Shown here in pieces: positions 1 through 8,432 of a DNA stretch of 13,894 nt (the first letter of the stretch is position 1; every line of letters starts with the position of its first letter). The DNA lies in assembly GCA_002436065.1 (NCBI GenBank), contig DIXP01000071.1:1-13894 (forward strand), read 5' to 3'. Position numbers and translations under genes: made by a program. Source of the stretch: Chloroflexi bacterium UBA6077 (GTDB lineage Bacteria; Chloroflexota; UBA6077). The notes beneath the pieces were generated by a model. That model worked only from the letters and a program-made list of their open reading frames with translations. It was not told the DNA's origin and did no database searches.

Positions 1-39
1 CATGATCAACGCGACAAGGATCGAGTCTTCCGTTACCAT
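1..39 (-). CDS. N-terminus of an unidentified gene running off the window
   Basis: On the minus strand an ATG at 37-39 opens a frame that stays open to the window edge, giving MVTEDSILVALIM. An AGAGG-type ribosome binding site lies about 7 nt upstream (complement of roughly 46-52), which is why I accept this start. Only 13 residues are visible; the hydrophobic run after residue 6 might begin a membrane segment. Function cannot be assigned. The gene faces away from the IS remnant, so the hairpins at 87-147 lie in its upstream region. Confidence 0.35.
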   Translation of the reverse strand, partial: MVTEDSILVALIM

Positions 40-86
40 AAGATTGCCTCTGTATCGTGGTGTAGCAACCTAATGGTACGGGGCCG

Positions 87-112
87 CCGCGTCGGATCCT
101 AATCCGACGCGG
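87..112. repeat. Perfect 11-bp inverted repeat (hairpin)
   Basis: The arm CCGCGTCGGAT at 87-97 is exactly complementary to 102-112, with a 4-nt loop. A short T-containing stretch follows on the plus strand. It may be a terminator of something lost, or an operator in the leader of the gene at 1-39. No gene now reads into it from the left on the plus strand. Confidence 0.6.
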
Positions 113-124
113 TTCGTTATTCAT

Positions 125-147
125 GACCTGGGAACTATGACCAGGTC
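125..147. repeat. 7-bp inverted repeat next to the first hairpin
   Basis: GACCTGG at 125-131 pairs with CCAGGTC at 141-147 across a 9-nt loop. It lies 12 nt from the stronger hairpin at 87-112 and 15 nt outside the probable IS end at 163. Its role is unknown; it could be a regulatory site for the leftward gene. Confidence 0.4.
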
Positions 148-162
148 TCAATTAGATCGGCA

Positions 163-1219
163 CAGGGCTATTTCACTAATGGGCCATCCCATGGTCTTGG
201 CGACGCGACAGGGACTGGCGTAGAGGTGGGGGTCTTGGGTGCAGGAGTAGGCAGTCTCGGCGGAGTCACGGGAGCGGGGCCGATCCCCTGCCTGTGGTCA
301 ACCGCTGACTCAGGCAGAGGAAGAACTCCAGGGCCGCCGAAGGTCGCGCTGCCAGCTCTCTCACCGCGGCGGCAAGGCTAGGCTCCCCGGCCCACCCCAG
401 CAGGGATATGGCGGCGTTGCGCAGCACGGCGAAGACCTCCGGGGCCTGGCCTTTGTGGATCGGGTTAGCATCCTCCCCGAAGGTCACGTCCCGGATCCAG
501 TGCAGCCGGTTCTCGATATGCCAGTGCACCCGCCACCGCTTCGCCAGTTCGGCGGCATCGGCTCGCTGGATCCCCAGGCTGGTTATGCTGTAGCTGACCT
601 CCGCCGCGGTCTTCCAGACGCCGCTCTTCCTATCCTTGCTCCTTACCACCCGCTGGATACGGCACACCTGCTTCACCCCGGGCCACGGCTTGCCCACCGT
701 CCCAGCCGATCCCAGGTAACCGTTCAGTTCCTCCGAGGATAGGGCCCACAGGGTCCGGGTCTCGTACCTGCCGTGCCTGGCTTTGGTAGCCTTGTCCTGC
801 ACCACCGCCAGTTGGGCATCTGGCAAGGTCAGCCGCAGCAATCTCTCCTGCTGCCGGGCTTCGGGTTGAAGAGGGTGCTCCGGATCGGGTAACGGCAGGG
901 GGGAAAAGGCTTCCTGGATATCCTTCAGGAGCGCCGGTTGATTGTCCTTCACCGGCAGCAGGTAGTCTCCCCCACCCTCCAGCACCGTCTTACAAACCTC
1001 TCGCTGGGTCAGCAGCGCATCCCCGGTGATCACCCGACCTTTCAAGGGGAGTCTGCCCAGCAGCATCTCGGCTGCGGCCAACTCTCGCCCTTTGCCCTCG
1101 GTGGCCAGTTGATCCAGGACCGTCCGCAGGGCTGGGACATAAGCCGATACCAGATGAAGGCCGCTCTTCTCCGGATCGCCTCCCCCTCGTCGATTGCTCG
1201 CCCCCCTCACCCTCTTGTC
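163..1219 (-). mobile_element. ISAs1-family insertion sequence remnant
   Basis: The element contains a 5'-truncated ISAs1-type transposase gene (266-1219). Beyond its stop codon, at 163, a sequence starting CAGGGCTATTTCAC looks like an element end, since ISAs1-family ends commonly begin CAGGG (recalled knowledge). The opposite end is missing: element homology stops at about 1213-1219, where carB sequence takes over, so no second inverted repeat or target duplication can be seen. The transposase fragment is well supported; the exact left end is not. Confidence 0.5.
266..1219 (-). pseudogene. ISAs1-family DDE transposase, N-terminus missing
   Basis: The frame encodes about 317 residues of an ISAs1-family (DDE) transposase, which cuts and rejoins DNA at IS ends. 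Visible motifs are a first catalytic aspartate in a degenerate TDKRVRGA (codon 1217-1219; the family usually has DGKxxRG), LHLVSAY, VITGDALLTQ with the second aspartate (1019-1021), GGDYLLPVKDNQ, and HWHIENRLHWIRDVTFGED with the catalytic glutamate (512-514). The stop is TGA at 266-268. Family members are usually about 370-400 residues, so the N-terminal region is gone. Upstream codons of the open frame (up to 1504) are antisense to carB and not transposase. The surviving frame is intact, so the truncation is recent or a chimeric join. Confidence 0.85.
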
Positions 1220-1220
1220 C

Positions 1221-3791
1221 GTCACCTCCATGGAGAATTTGGACGCCATGGGTGTCCACACCGGAGACTCGGTGGTGGTGGCGCCCTCCCAGACCCTCTC
1301 GGCGCCCGAGTACGCCGAGTTCATTCGACTCAGTAAGAAGATCATCCGCAAGATCGGGATCACTGGCGGTGGAGCCAACATCCAGTTCGGGTGCAACCCC
1401 AGGACCGGGGAGATCGTGATCATCGAGGTGAACCCACGCCTCTCCCGCAGCTCCGCCCTGGCCAGCAAGGCCACCGGCTTTCCCATCGCTCGGATAGCCA
1501 CCATGCTGGCGGTGGGCTACACCCTGGAGGAGGTGCTGAACTCGGTCACGGGCTGCTCCCGCACCTACTTCGAGCCCACCGTGGACTACTGCGTCTTCAA
1601 GATCAGCCGCTTCACCTTCGAGAAGTTCCCGACCGCCGAGAGGGTGATCAACACCTCCATGAAGTCGGTGGGCGAGGCCATGGCCATCGGCCGCACCTTC
1701 AAAGAGGCGCTCCAGAAGGGGGTGCGATCCCTGGAAATCGGCCGCTTCGGGCTGGGGGACGATGGCAAGGACCCGGCGCCCGAGGTTCGGCTGGACAGGG
1801 GCCTGATCAGCCAGAAGCTGCCGACGCCCAACGACGAGAGGTTCTTCTACCTCCGGTACGCCTACGAGGCGGGTATGAGCACCGATGAGATCTACTCCTT
1901 CTCCCACATTGATCCCTGGTTCCTGGAGAACATCCGGGAGTTGGGCGATCGGACGGCCGAGGTGAAGCAGTACGCGGGGCGCCACGCCGAGATACCGGCG
2001 GACCTCCTGCGCCACGCCAAAGCCGACGGCTTCTCCGACCGCCAGTTGGCCCATCTGCTGGGAACTGGCGAGGACGAGGTCTACGGCCTCCGCCACAACC
2101 TGGGGATCCGCCCCACATACAAGCTGGTGGACACCTGCGCGGGCGAGCTGAAGGCCGAGAAACTCTACTTCTACTCCACCTACGAGCAGTACGATGAGAA
2201 CCGGGTGACCAACAACTCAAAGAAGGTGATCGTGCTCTCGGGCGGACCGAACCGGATAGGGCAGGGGATAGAGTTCGACTACTGCTGCTGCCACGCGGCC
2301 TTTGCCCTGAAGGAGATGGGCTACGAGGCGATCATCATCAACTCCAACCCCGAGACCGTCTCCACCGATTACGACACCAGCGACAAGCTGTACTTCGAGC
2401 CGCTGACGCGAGAGGACGTCCTGGAGATCGCGGAGGCGGAACGCCCCGAAGGGATCATAGTCCAGTTGGGGGGCCAGACGCCCCTGAACCTGGCCGTTCC
2501 CCTGGAGAGGGCCGGCGTGCGCATCCTGGGTACCACGCCAGACGCCATCGACCGGGCGGAGGATCGGGAGCGATTCAAGCAGCTGCTGCAGAAGCTGAAG
2601 CTGACCCAGCCGGACAACGGGACCGCCCTCTCCTTCGAGGAAGCCAGGCGGGTGGCCGCCGATATCGGGTACCCGGTGGTGGTGCGCCCCAGCTACGTTC
2701 TGGGTGGGCGGGCCATGGAGATCGTCTACGACGACGAGGAGCTAAGGGAGTTCATGGGGAGGGCAACCGAGGCCTCGCCCGAGCGCCCGATCCTGATCGA
2801 CAAGTTCCTGGAGGACGCAATCGAGATCGACGTGGACTGCGTCGCCGACGGCACCGATGTGGTGCTGGGCGGGATCATGGAGCACATCGAGATGGCTGGC
2901 GTCCACTCGGGCGACTCCGCCTGCTGCCTGCCGCCTTTCTCCCTGACCGAGGCCCAGATCGAGGAGATCCGGGCTCAGACCCGCGCGATGGCGCTGGAGT
3001 TGGGGGTGAAGGGGTTGATGAACGTCCAGTACGCCATCAGGAACAACGTCCTGTACGTCCTGGAGGTGAACCCTCGCGCCTCCCGCACGGTGCCCTACGT
3101 GTCCAAGGTGACCGGAGTGCCGCTGGCCAAGATCGCCACCCAGGTGATGTGCGGCCGAACCCTGCGGGAGATCGGCTTCACCGAGGAGGTGCACTTCGAC
3201 CACGTGGGGGTAAAGGAGGCCGTGTTTCCCTTCTCTCGCTTCCCCGGGGTGGACGCGGTGCTGGGGCCGGAGATGAAGTCCACCGGCGAGGTGATGGGCA
3301 TCGACGCCGACTTCGGGGTCGCCTACGCCAAGAGCCAGATGGCGGCCAATTGCGGCCTTCCCACCGCCGGGACGGTGCTGTTTTCGCTGAAGAACATGGA
3401 CAAGCGGCCGGCGCTGTTCCTGGCGAAGCGGATGTCGGACCTGGGCTTCCGAATCCTGGCCACCGAGGGGACCGCCCATTTCTTCCGCAGCCAGGGGATC
3501 GATGTGGAGGTGGCAAACAAGCTGGCGTCAGGCGCCAGGCCCAACATCGTGGACCAGATCAAGAACCACGAGATCCAACTGATCGTCAACACCCCTTCCG
3601 GCAAACACCCGCGCCAGGACGAGGTGACCATCCGCTCGACGGCGGTGCTGTACGGGGTGCCGCTGATCACCACTTTGCAGGGGGCCTCCGCGGCCGTGGT
3701 GGGGATCGAGCGGCTGATCAAGAAGGGGCTCTCGGTGAAGACGATCCAGGAGTACCACGCCGAGATGGCCGGGCTGCCTACGCTGCGGTAG
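1221..3791 (+). pseudogene. carB: Carbamoyl-phosphate synthase large subunit, 5'-truncated
   Basis: CarB makes carbamoyl phosphate from bicarbonate, ammonia and two ATP, for pyrimidines and arginine. The homology begins at SMENLDAMGVHTGDS, matching the region around His243 of the E. coli enzyme, so about 220 N-terminal residues (the start of the first ATP-grasp domain) are missing from a protein normally near 1,070. About 856 residues remain: the end of the first synthetase domain (NPRLSRSSALASKATGFP), the oligomerisation region, the second ATP-grasp half (GPNRIGQGIEFDY, NSNPETVSTDYDTSD, VLGGRAMEIV, NPRASRTVPYVSK) and the MGS-like allosteric domain (ILATEGTAHFF, NTPSGK). The frame runs open upstream to a TTG at 1194, but those codons come from the IS and no ribosome binding site is seen. 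The stop is TAG at 3789-3791. The product would lack the bicarbonate-activating site. Confidence 0.9.
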
Positions 3792-3801
3792 GGGGTGGGC
3801 A

Positions 3802-3826
3802 GCCTCGCCCGGTACTCGGGCGAGGC
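3802..3826 (+). terminator. Hairpin just after carB
   Basis: GCCTCGCCCG at 3802-3811 pairs perfectly with 3817-3826 across a 5-nt loop, 11 nt after the carB stop. The 10-bp GC-rich stem suits a transcription end, but no U-tract follows, so it may be factor-assisted or only an mRNA-stabilising hairpin. Confidence 0.5.
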
Positions 3827-3939
3827 ATGGAGGGGTAAGCGGGTCGTACGGTCCTCGCTCCCCCAATGGGCGAAGCTCCGCAAAAGGCGACGCCATTTCC
3901 GCGACATTCGGGAGTTCCGGCTGCGGGAAGGACTCAGTG

Positions 3940-3981
3940 GGCCGGACCTGCAAGCTTTCAGCAGCGCTTGCAGGTCCGGCC
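3940..3981. repeat. Perfect 15-bp palindrome, structural copy 1
   Basis: GGCCGGACCTGCAAG at 3940-3954 is exactly complementary to 3967-3981, with a 12-nt loop beginning CTTTCAGCA. It lies between the convergent carB and leuDC-like genes, so it could act as a bidirectional terminator. However, the same arrangement (perfect stem of different sequence, loop beginning CTTCAGCA, then a tRNA-3'-end-like tail) recurs at 13665-13735, so it looks like part of a repeated unit. Confidence 0.7.
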
Positions 3982-3987
3982 TGTTAC

Positions 3988-4013
3988 GTAGCGGGGATGC
4001 ATGGGAGTCGAAC
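3988..4013 (-). repeat. tRNA 3'-end-like remnant (T-loop and acceptor), copy 1
   Basis: Read on the minus strand, this stretch has a T-loop TTCGACT, then CCCAT, an 8-nt acceptor-like strand GCATCCCC, G and CTA, the layout of a tRNA-Sec 3' end with a decayed CCA. The 5' side of the T-stem no longer pairs well (CTGAG opposite CCCAT). Fifteen bases (GCATGGGAGTCGAAC on the plus strand, 3999-4013) are identical to 13721-13735 in the better preserved copy, and similarity continues through the 18 bases before them (12 of 18 by eye). Confidence 0.5.
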
Positions 4014-4065
4014 TCAGTGATCTACCGGATCATCACCCCAGAGATCATGGCCCTCTTCTCCCCGG

Positions 4066-5880
4066 CTACATCACCTCTCGAGGATCCGTGATCACGCCGG
4101 TGATGGCCGTCGCGGCGGCCACTGCCGGGCTGGACAGGTAGATGAAGGCTTCGGTGTTCCCCATACGCCCCTGGAAGTTGCGGCTTTGCGTACTGAGAGC
4201 GTTCTCTCCATCGGCCGGCACACCCATGTGCATGCCGAAGCAAGCGGCACAACTGGGAATACCGATTGTAGCCCCCGCCTCCAGCAGATCCTGAAGGTAG
4301 CCACGCTTCATCGCCTCCAGCATGACACCCTGGGAGGCGGGCACCACGAGAAGCCGCGTGTGGGAGTGTACCCGGCGGCCCTTCAGCATCCGTGCGGCCA
4401 CAGCCAGGTCGTCGAGGCGAGCATTGGTGCAGGTACCGATGAAGATCTGGTGAATGGGCGTGCCCTTCACCTCCGAGACTGGCCGTACGTTGTCTGGCTG
4501 GTGCGGAAGAGCCACCATCGGTTCCAAAGTGGAGCAGTCGATATCGATAGTGGCCTCGTAAGTCGCTCCGGAATCCGGCTGCATAGGGCGCCACTTCTCG
4601 GCCCGGCCGTAGTCAGCCATCCACGTACGCGTCTGCTCGTCGGAAGGGAACAGCCCAACCTTGCCGCCCATCTCCACCGCCATGTTGGAGAAAGTCGCCC
4701 GCTCCGATATGGTCAACTCCGGCACCAGCTCGCCGATGAACTCCAGCGCCTTGTACGTGGCGCCGTCCACGCCGAGGCGACGCTCCAACTCCAGGACCAC
4801 GTCCTTCGCGTAGACGCCTTTGTTCATCCTCCCATTCAGCCGCACCTGGATGGTTTCCGGCACGCGGAACCACGCCTGCCCGGTTCCCAGCGCGACCGCC
4901 ACGTCGGACGCACCCATGCCGGTACCGAAGTCGCACATTGCGCCTGATGTGCAGGTGTGAGAGTCCGTGCCGATGGTCACGCCTCCGGGCACGGCAAACT
5001 GCTCGAGGATGATCTGGTGGCATATGCCCGTACCTACATCGAAGACCGGCACGTCATTCTTCCATGCCATCTCGCGCAGGAACTGCTGCTCCCGACTCAG
5101 CTCGGCTCGCGGGCTGGGGACGCTGTGGTCCAGAAAGGCGGCAGTTCGCTCGGGATGCGCGACCTTCGCCAGCCCCATGCCCTCCATCTCCCGGAATGCC
5201 AGGGGGCCGGACGCGTCGTGGCCGAAGGCGAGATCCACGTCGATGATGACTATGTCACCCGCCTTCACTGGCTTGCCGGCCTTTTCACCGAGAATCTTCT
5301 CGGCAAGGGTCCTCGGCGCTGTGTCTTTCGCCTGTCCGGCCTCGGGCTCCGCCTCCCCGAGAGTCCGGAAGCTCCCGTGCTGCTGGATGAAGGGCTTCAC
5401 CCCACCCTCACTTAGAATGCGCAGCATCACGGGCGGAAGCTCGCCGATGGCAATCTCCTCGCCTGTGGTGCGGTTGACGAGCACGCCGCGCTTCAGGTCC
5501 GCGTGGAGCTGGTCGCCCTCGCTAATCCGATCGGTATCGCAGATCAGCACCGGCAGGCCCTGATTGATGGAGTTGCGGAAGAAGATTCGGGCGCAAGACT
5601 TGGCGACGATGGCCGCGACGCCGTTCAGCTTAAGCACCAGGGGTGCGAACTCCCGGCTGGAGCCCATGCCGAGGTTCTTGCCGGCTACCACGAGGTCGCC
5701 GGGCCGCACCCGCTGGACGAAAGTGGGGTCCGCGTCTTCCATGGCGTGCTTGGCCAACTCGGCAATGTTCCCGCGAAGGTGCATGTAGCGGCCGGGGGTG
5801 ATGAAGTCCGTGGAGATGTTGTCTCCGAACTTGAGTGCCCTGCCTTCCAGGACAGCCGATGCGGATTGGCTTGCTTCCAC
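4066..5880 (-). CDS. Fused LeuD-LeuC-like aconitase-family hydro-lyase
   Basis: This 604-residue single chain joins a LeuD-type swivel domain (about 12-171, with GMGSSRE at 71-77) to a LeuC-type catalytic domain (about 190-604), in the order small then large, through a linker at about 172-189. The three [4Fe-4S] ligands are present: Cys484 in IGTCTNARLDD and Cys544/Cys547 in PSCAACFGMH. TDSHTCTSG and NFQGRMG are also family-typical. Such enzymes dehydrate, hydrate or isomerise hydroxy-dicarboxylates or -tricarboxylates (isopropylmalate, homoaconitate, 2,3-dimethylmalate). The start is GTG at 5880, with a GAGAGG-type ribosome binding site about 5 nt upstream. It is divergent from tctCBA and paralogous to the split pair at 10219-12223, with roughly three-quarters identity in the small domain by eye. 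A catabolic role is favoured by the neighbouring transporter and lyase, but leucine biosynthesis is not excluded. Confidence 0.88.
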   Translation of the reverse strand: MEASQSASAVLEGRALKFGDNISTDFITPGRYMHLRGNIAELAKHAMEDADPTFVQRVRPGDLVVAGKNLGMGSSREFAPLVLKLNGVAAIVAKSCARIFFRNSINQGLPVLICDTDRISEGDQLHADLKRGVLVNRTTGEEIAIGELPPVMLRILSEGGVKPFIQQHGSFRTLGEAEPEAGQAKDTAPRTLAEKILGEKAGKPVKAGDIVIIDVDLAFGHDASGPLAFREMEGMGLAKVAHPERTAAFLDHSVPSPRAELSREQQFLREMAWKNDVPVFDVGTGICHQIILEQFAVPGGVTIGTDSHTCTSGAMCDFGTGMGASDVAVALGTGQAWFRVPETIQVRLNGRMNKGVYAKDVVLELERRLGVDGATYKALEFIGELVPELTISERATFSNMAVEMGGKVGLFPSDEQTRTWMADYGRAEKWRPMQPDSGATYEATIDIDCSTLEPMVALPHQPDNVRPVSEVKGTPIHQIFIGTCTNARLDDLAVAARMLKGRRVHSHTRLLVVPASQGVMLEAMKRGYLQDLLEAGATIGIPSCAACFGMHMGVPADGENALSTQSRNFQGRMGNTEAFIYLSSPAVAAATAITGVITDPREVM

Positions 5881-6806
5881 TTTTGCCTCTCTCCCTCTCG
5901 TTCACTCAGCGGCGGCCTGAACCCGTATTGGAGTCTCCCACGGAGTACCTGGCCATGCCCGCGGGGCTGTCGCGGGCAGAAGTCGACTTCGCAGATTGCC
6001 GTCGGGAAGACATCAGGGTCTGCAAGCCATCGGTCTGGCAAACCCCATCCTATCCCAAGGATGATGCGCCCGGCAAGGGCCTATTCCACTCGAATCCGTG
6101 AGTTGCGCCACGTACTACAACAGAAGTCGCTACGGATGGGCCAGTGATGCGATTGCTGGAAGGCCGTGAGCGCCACGGCCAGGTCGACGACAATCCCCGA
6201 AAATGACCTTGAACCACCGTGCCCGACCTGCGCTTCAACGCCCCTATCACATCGTCAATCTCTGACTGTCTCTCACTGGTAGCAGTTGCCGACGTGATGG
6301 CTAACTGCATCACGAGCAACGCTTGACAACCACCACTCCATCATCTAAGCTCGGAAACATGCCATCCTGGCACAGCACCGTTCCAGAAGTCGCGAGGCGG
6401 CGGTCGCGAGGCGCCAAGGCTTGGAGGTGGGAGTATAAGACCTTGGGATGACAACCTTACGGAAACTGACCCGTAGGTGATTTCGCTGGCTGAGTGCGGC
6501 AAGCAGCGCGGCCTGGGCAAGGTGGCCCGCATTGGCACTGATGGACCGCCAGTACAACCACATCTGGGCCGACAAGCCGATCTTGGAGCAAATTGGCGGA
6601 GTACCCGTCCGGCGGAGGCAACGCGGAATGGGAGGCGGTGTGCGGCGGGTGACCCCGTGAGAAAGGCTGGTCGTGCTTGCGGGCGTTCACAGCGTCAAGG
6701 AGTTGGTTCCTCTGTAAGGCCGGGAGTGGTAGGTCTCTTCGGGTGGAATCCTTTCTACATCGCCCTGGTCCGACGAGAATCCGTATGAGTTCAAAGGAGG
6801 ACTACT
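5881..6806. other. Divergent intergenic region, no recognisable gene
   Basis: About 925 bp separate the leftward fused hydro-lyase from the rightward tctC. I see no conserved protein in any frame and no regulator. It holds a perfect 8-bp inverted repeat (5956-5963 with 5971-5978, about 75 nt before the fused gene), a 7-bp one (6162-6168 with 6174-6180), and a short direct repeat of GTCGCGAGGCG near 6389-6411. A weak sigma-A-like promoter for the fused gene may exist on the minus strand (TTGCCG at 6071-6076, TAGGAT at 6047-6052, 18-nt spacer). A TTGACA at 6323-6328 lacks a good -10 partner. Both divergent promoters must lie here, but I cannot place them firmly. Confidence 0.4.
5956..5978. repeat. 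8-bp perfect inverted repeat upstream of the fused hydro-lyase
   Basis: TGCCCGCG at 5956-5963 pairs with CGCGGGCA at 5971-5978 across 7 nt. It lies in the probable leader of the leftward gene, about 75 nt before its GTG. It could be an operator or a leader hairpin; nothing in the sequence decides which. Confidence 0.35.
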
Positions 6807-7880
6807 ATGCGATTTCGATGCTCCTACCTGTTGCTGGTCATCGCTGGTGCCATGCTGCTGGCCGTCGGTTGTGCGAGTGGCGCTGCCCCCGCTGGCAGTG
6901 GCGCTGCCCCGGCGGCTCCTACGGCTGCCAAGCCCGCCGAGAAAGCCCCCGCTCCCGCGGCCTCTGGAGCCAAGTATCCCAGCCAGGCCGTGGAGTTTGG
7001 CTGCTCCGGCGACCCAGGCGGAGGACTGGACCTTTTCAACCGCTCGGTGGATGAGGGCTTGAAGAAGGAGAACATCTTCACCGGCACGCTGAACATCACC
7101 TACAACGCCACAGGGGGTGGCAACGCGGCCATGTCCTCTTTGGCGGAGCGCAAGGGTAACGGCTATGTGCTCATGAGCAACGCCAACCGCGTGTTCCTGA
7201 ACAACATGATGGGGACCACTAAGTTAGGTATTAACGACTTTACCTCAGTGGCCCGACTAGCCACGGACTACGTTATGCTGGTGGTTCCCAAGGACTCTAA
7301 GTTCAAGACAGCCAAGGACTTCATGGACGCCATGAAGAAGGACCCCAAGTCCATCTCCATCGGCACTGGGTCCGCGCCCCCCAACGACGACTATCTCAAC
7401 ATCATCTACCCAGCGGTGGCAGCAGGAATCGATCCTACCCAGATTAACGTGGTGGTGTTCAAGTCGGGCGGCGACCTGAACGCCAAACTACTGGGCGGTC
7501 ACATCGATTCGGCCTCGACTTCCTTCAGCGAGGGACTTCCGCAACTCAAGAGTGGCGACTTCCGCGCCCTGGCCATCTCAGCGCCCCAACGGATGAAGGA
7601 TGCTCCAGACGTTCCCACCTGGAAGGAGCAGGGCTACGACGTCGAGATCAGCCACTGGCGAGGGGTTTGGGGTCCCAAAGACATGCCTAAGGAGGCCCTG
7701 GACTACTGGGTGGACGCATTCAAGAAGATGCACGAGTCGGCCACCTGGAAACAGATCCTGACGCGGAATGGGTGGTACCCGGAGTACGTGGCTGGCGCTG
7801 ACTTCCAAGCAGCCTTGAAGGCCGAGGAAGAGAAGGCTTTGAAAATCTTGCAGCCGCTGGGTATCCTCCCGAAGAAATAG
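6807..7880 (+). CDS. tctC: Tripartite tricarboxylate transporter, substrate-binding lipoprotein (TctC/Bug family)
   Basis: TctC-type extracytoplasmic receptors capture a carboxylate and deliver it to the TctBA membrane parts. The 357-residue product has a lipoprotein signal peptide: a short basic start, a hydrophobic core at about 7-20, and a lipobox ending AVGC with Cys22 as the lipidated residue. An Ala/Pro/Lys-rich tether runs to about residue 55. The Bug-fold body follows (YPSQAVEFGCSGDPGGG, then NATGGGNAAMSSLAERKGNGY, LVVPKDSKFKTAKDFMDAMK, GGHIDSASTSFSEGLPQLKSG). A lipid anchor suits a monoderm-like or Chloroflexota cell better than the free periplasmic receptors of Proteobacteria. The start ATG follows an ideal AAAGGAGG (6793-6800) by 6 nt. 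It is the first gene of the rightward cluster. Ligand is not predictable from sequence alone. Confidence 0.92.
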   Translation: MRFRCSYLLLVIAGAMLLAVGCASGAAPAGSGAAPAAPTAAKPAEKAPAPAASGAKYPSQAVEFGCSGDPGGGLDLFNRSVDEGLKKENIFTGTLNITYNATGGGNAAMSSLAERKGNGYVLMSNANRVFLNNMMGTTKLGINDFTSVARLATDYVMLVVPKDSKFKTAKDFMDAMKKDPKSISIGTGSAPPNDDYLNIIYPAVAAGIDPTQINVVVFKSGGDLNAKLLGGHIDSASTSFSEGLPQLKSGDFRALAISAPQRMKDAPDVPTWKEQGYDVEISHWRGVWGPKDMPKEALDYWVDAFKKMHESATWKQILTRNGWYPEYVAGADFQAALKAEEEKALKILQPLGILPKK

Positions 7881-7942
7881 GGGCAGATCTGCGGGTCGGT
7901 CCATCCTCCCGGCCCATTCCAACACAATGGAGGACGCTCCGC

Positions 7943-8404
7943 ATGAAGCAGAGAGCGATATCAACAGGCGATTTCTGGGCGGGGGCTGGATTCCTGTTGC
8001 TGGGCGCAGTCTACCTGTATGGCTCCAACGAGATCTATGTGCCCTTCGCACTGTCGGATCTCCTGGGGCCGCGAGCGTTCCCTCTGGGGCTGGGAGTTCT
8101 GCTCTCAGCCCTGGGGATGGGCCTTCTGGGGCGCGCTTGGTCGGTGGGCGGTGCGGGCATCGACCTGGGCAGACTGGCCACACTGGCCCCTCTGGTAGTG
8201 TCGGTATTGCTGTACACCTACGTCTTCCAGCCGCTGGGCTTCCTTGTGTCCACCACCCTGTTACTCGCCTTCCTGTTCTCCCTTCTGGGCGAGAGACGCT
8301 ACTGGCTAACTGGAAGCGTGGCCTTAGGCTCCACACTCGCCTTGTACTTGCTGTTCAATGTTGTCCTGCATGTGAGGTTGCCGCAGGGAATCCTGGGCTT
8401 CTAG
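7943..8404 (+). CDS. tctB: Tripartite tricarboxylate transporter, small membrane subunit TctB
   Basis: This 153-residue protein is almost entirely hydrophobic. Membrane segments lie at about 11-27, 45-63, 78-94, 97-115 and 120-142, and the C-terminus is LPQGILGF; TctB proteins commonly end in an LPxG-type motif. TctB is the poorly conserved small integral partner of TctA and is needed for transport. The ATG at 7943 follows GGAGG (7928-7932) by about 10 nt. It lies 62 nt after tctC and 28 nt before tctA, so the three are probably co-transcribed. Identification rests on size, topology and position between tctC and tctA more than on strong motifs. Confidence 0.85.
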   Translation: MKQRAISTGDFWAGAGFLLLGAVYLYGSNEIYVPFALSDLLGPRAFPLGLGVLLSALGMGLLGRAWSVGGAGIDLGRLATLAPLVVSVLLYTYVFQPLGFLVSTTLLLAFLFSLLGERRYWLTGSVALGSTLALYLLFNVVLHVRLPQGILGF

Positions 8405-8432
8405 GTTCCGAAGGTCTCGAGGAGGTGAATGG

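Noticed and set aside
1194..1220. TTG start at 1194 for an 865-residue CarB
   Set aside because: The first nine codons come from transposase antisense sequence, there is no ribosome binding site, and the CarB N-terminal ~220 residues are missing; a truncated gene describes it better.
990..2096. 368-residue minus-strand open frame
   Set aside because: It lies mostly antisense to carB and shows the low-complexity composition of a shadow frame in high-GC DNA, with no family motif.
3795..4091. 98-residue open frame containing AWESN
   Set aside because: It spans the carB hairpin, the palindrome and tRNA-like remnant and runs into the 3' end of the fused hydro-lyase; no homology is recognisable.
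6323..6351. TTGACA promoter candidate 480 bp before tctC
   Set aside because: The -35 box is perfect, but the best -10 at 17 nt (TAAGCT) matches at only three positions.
6741..6752. T-box-like GGGTGGAATCC upstream of tctC
   Set aside because: The ACCGC half of the core is absent, no stem III precedes it, and the downstream gene is not an amino-acid gene.
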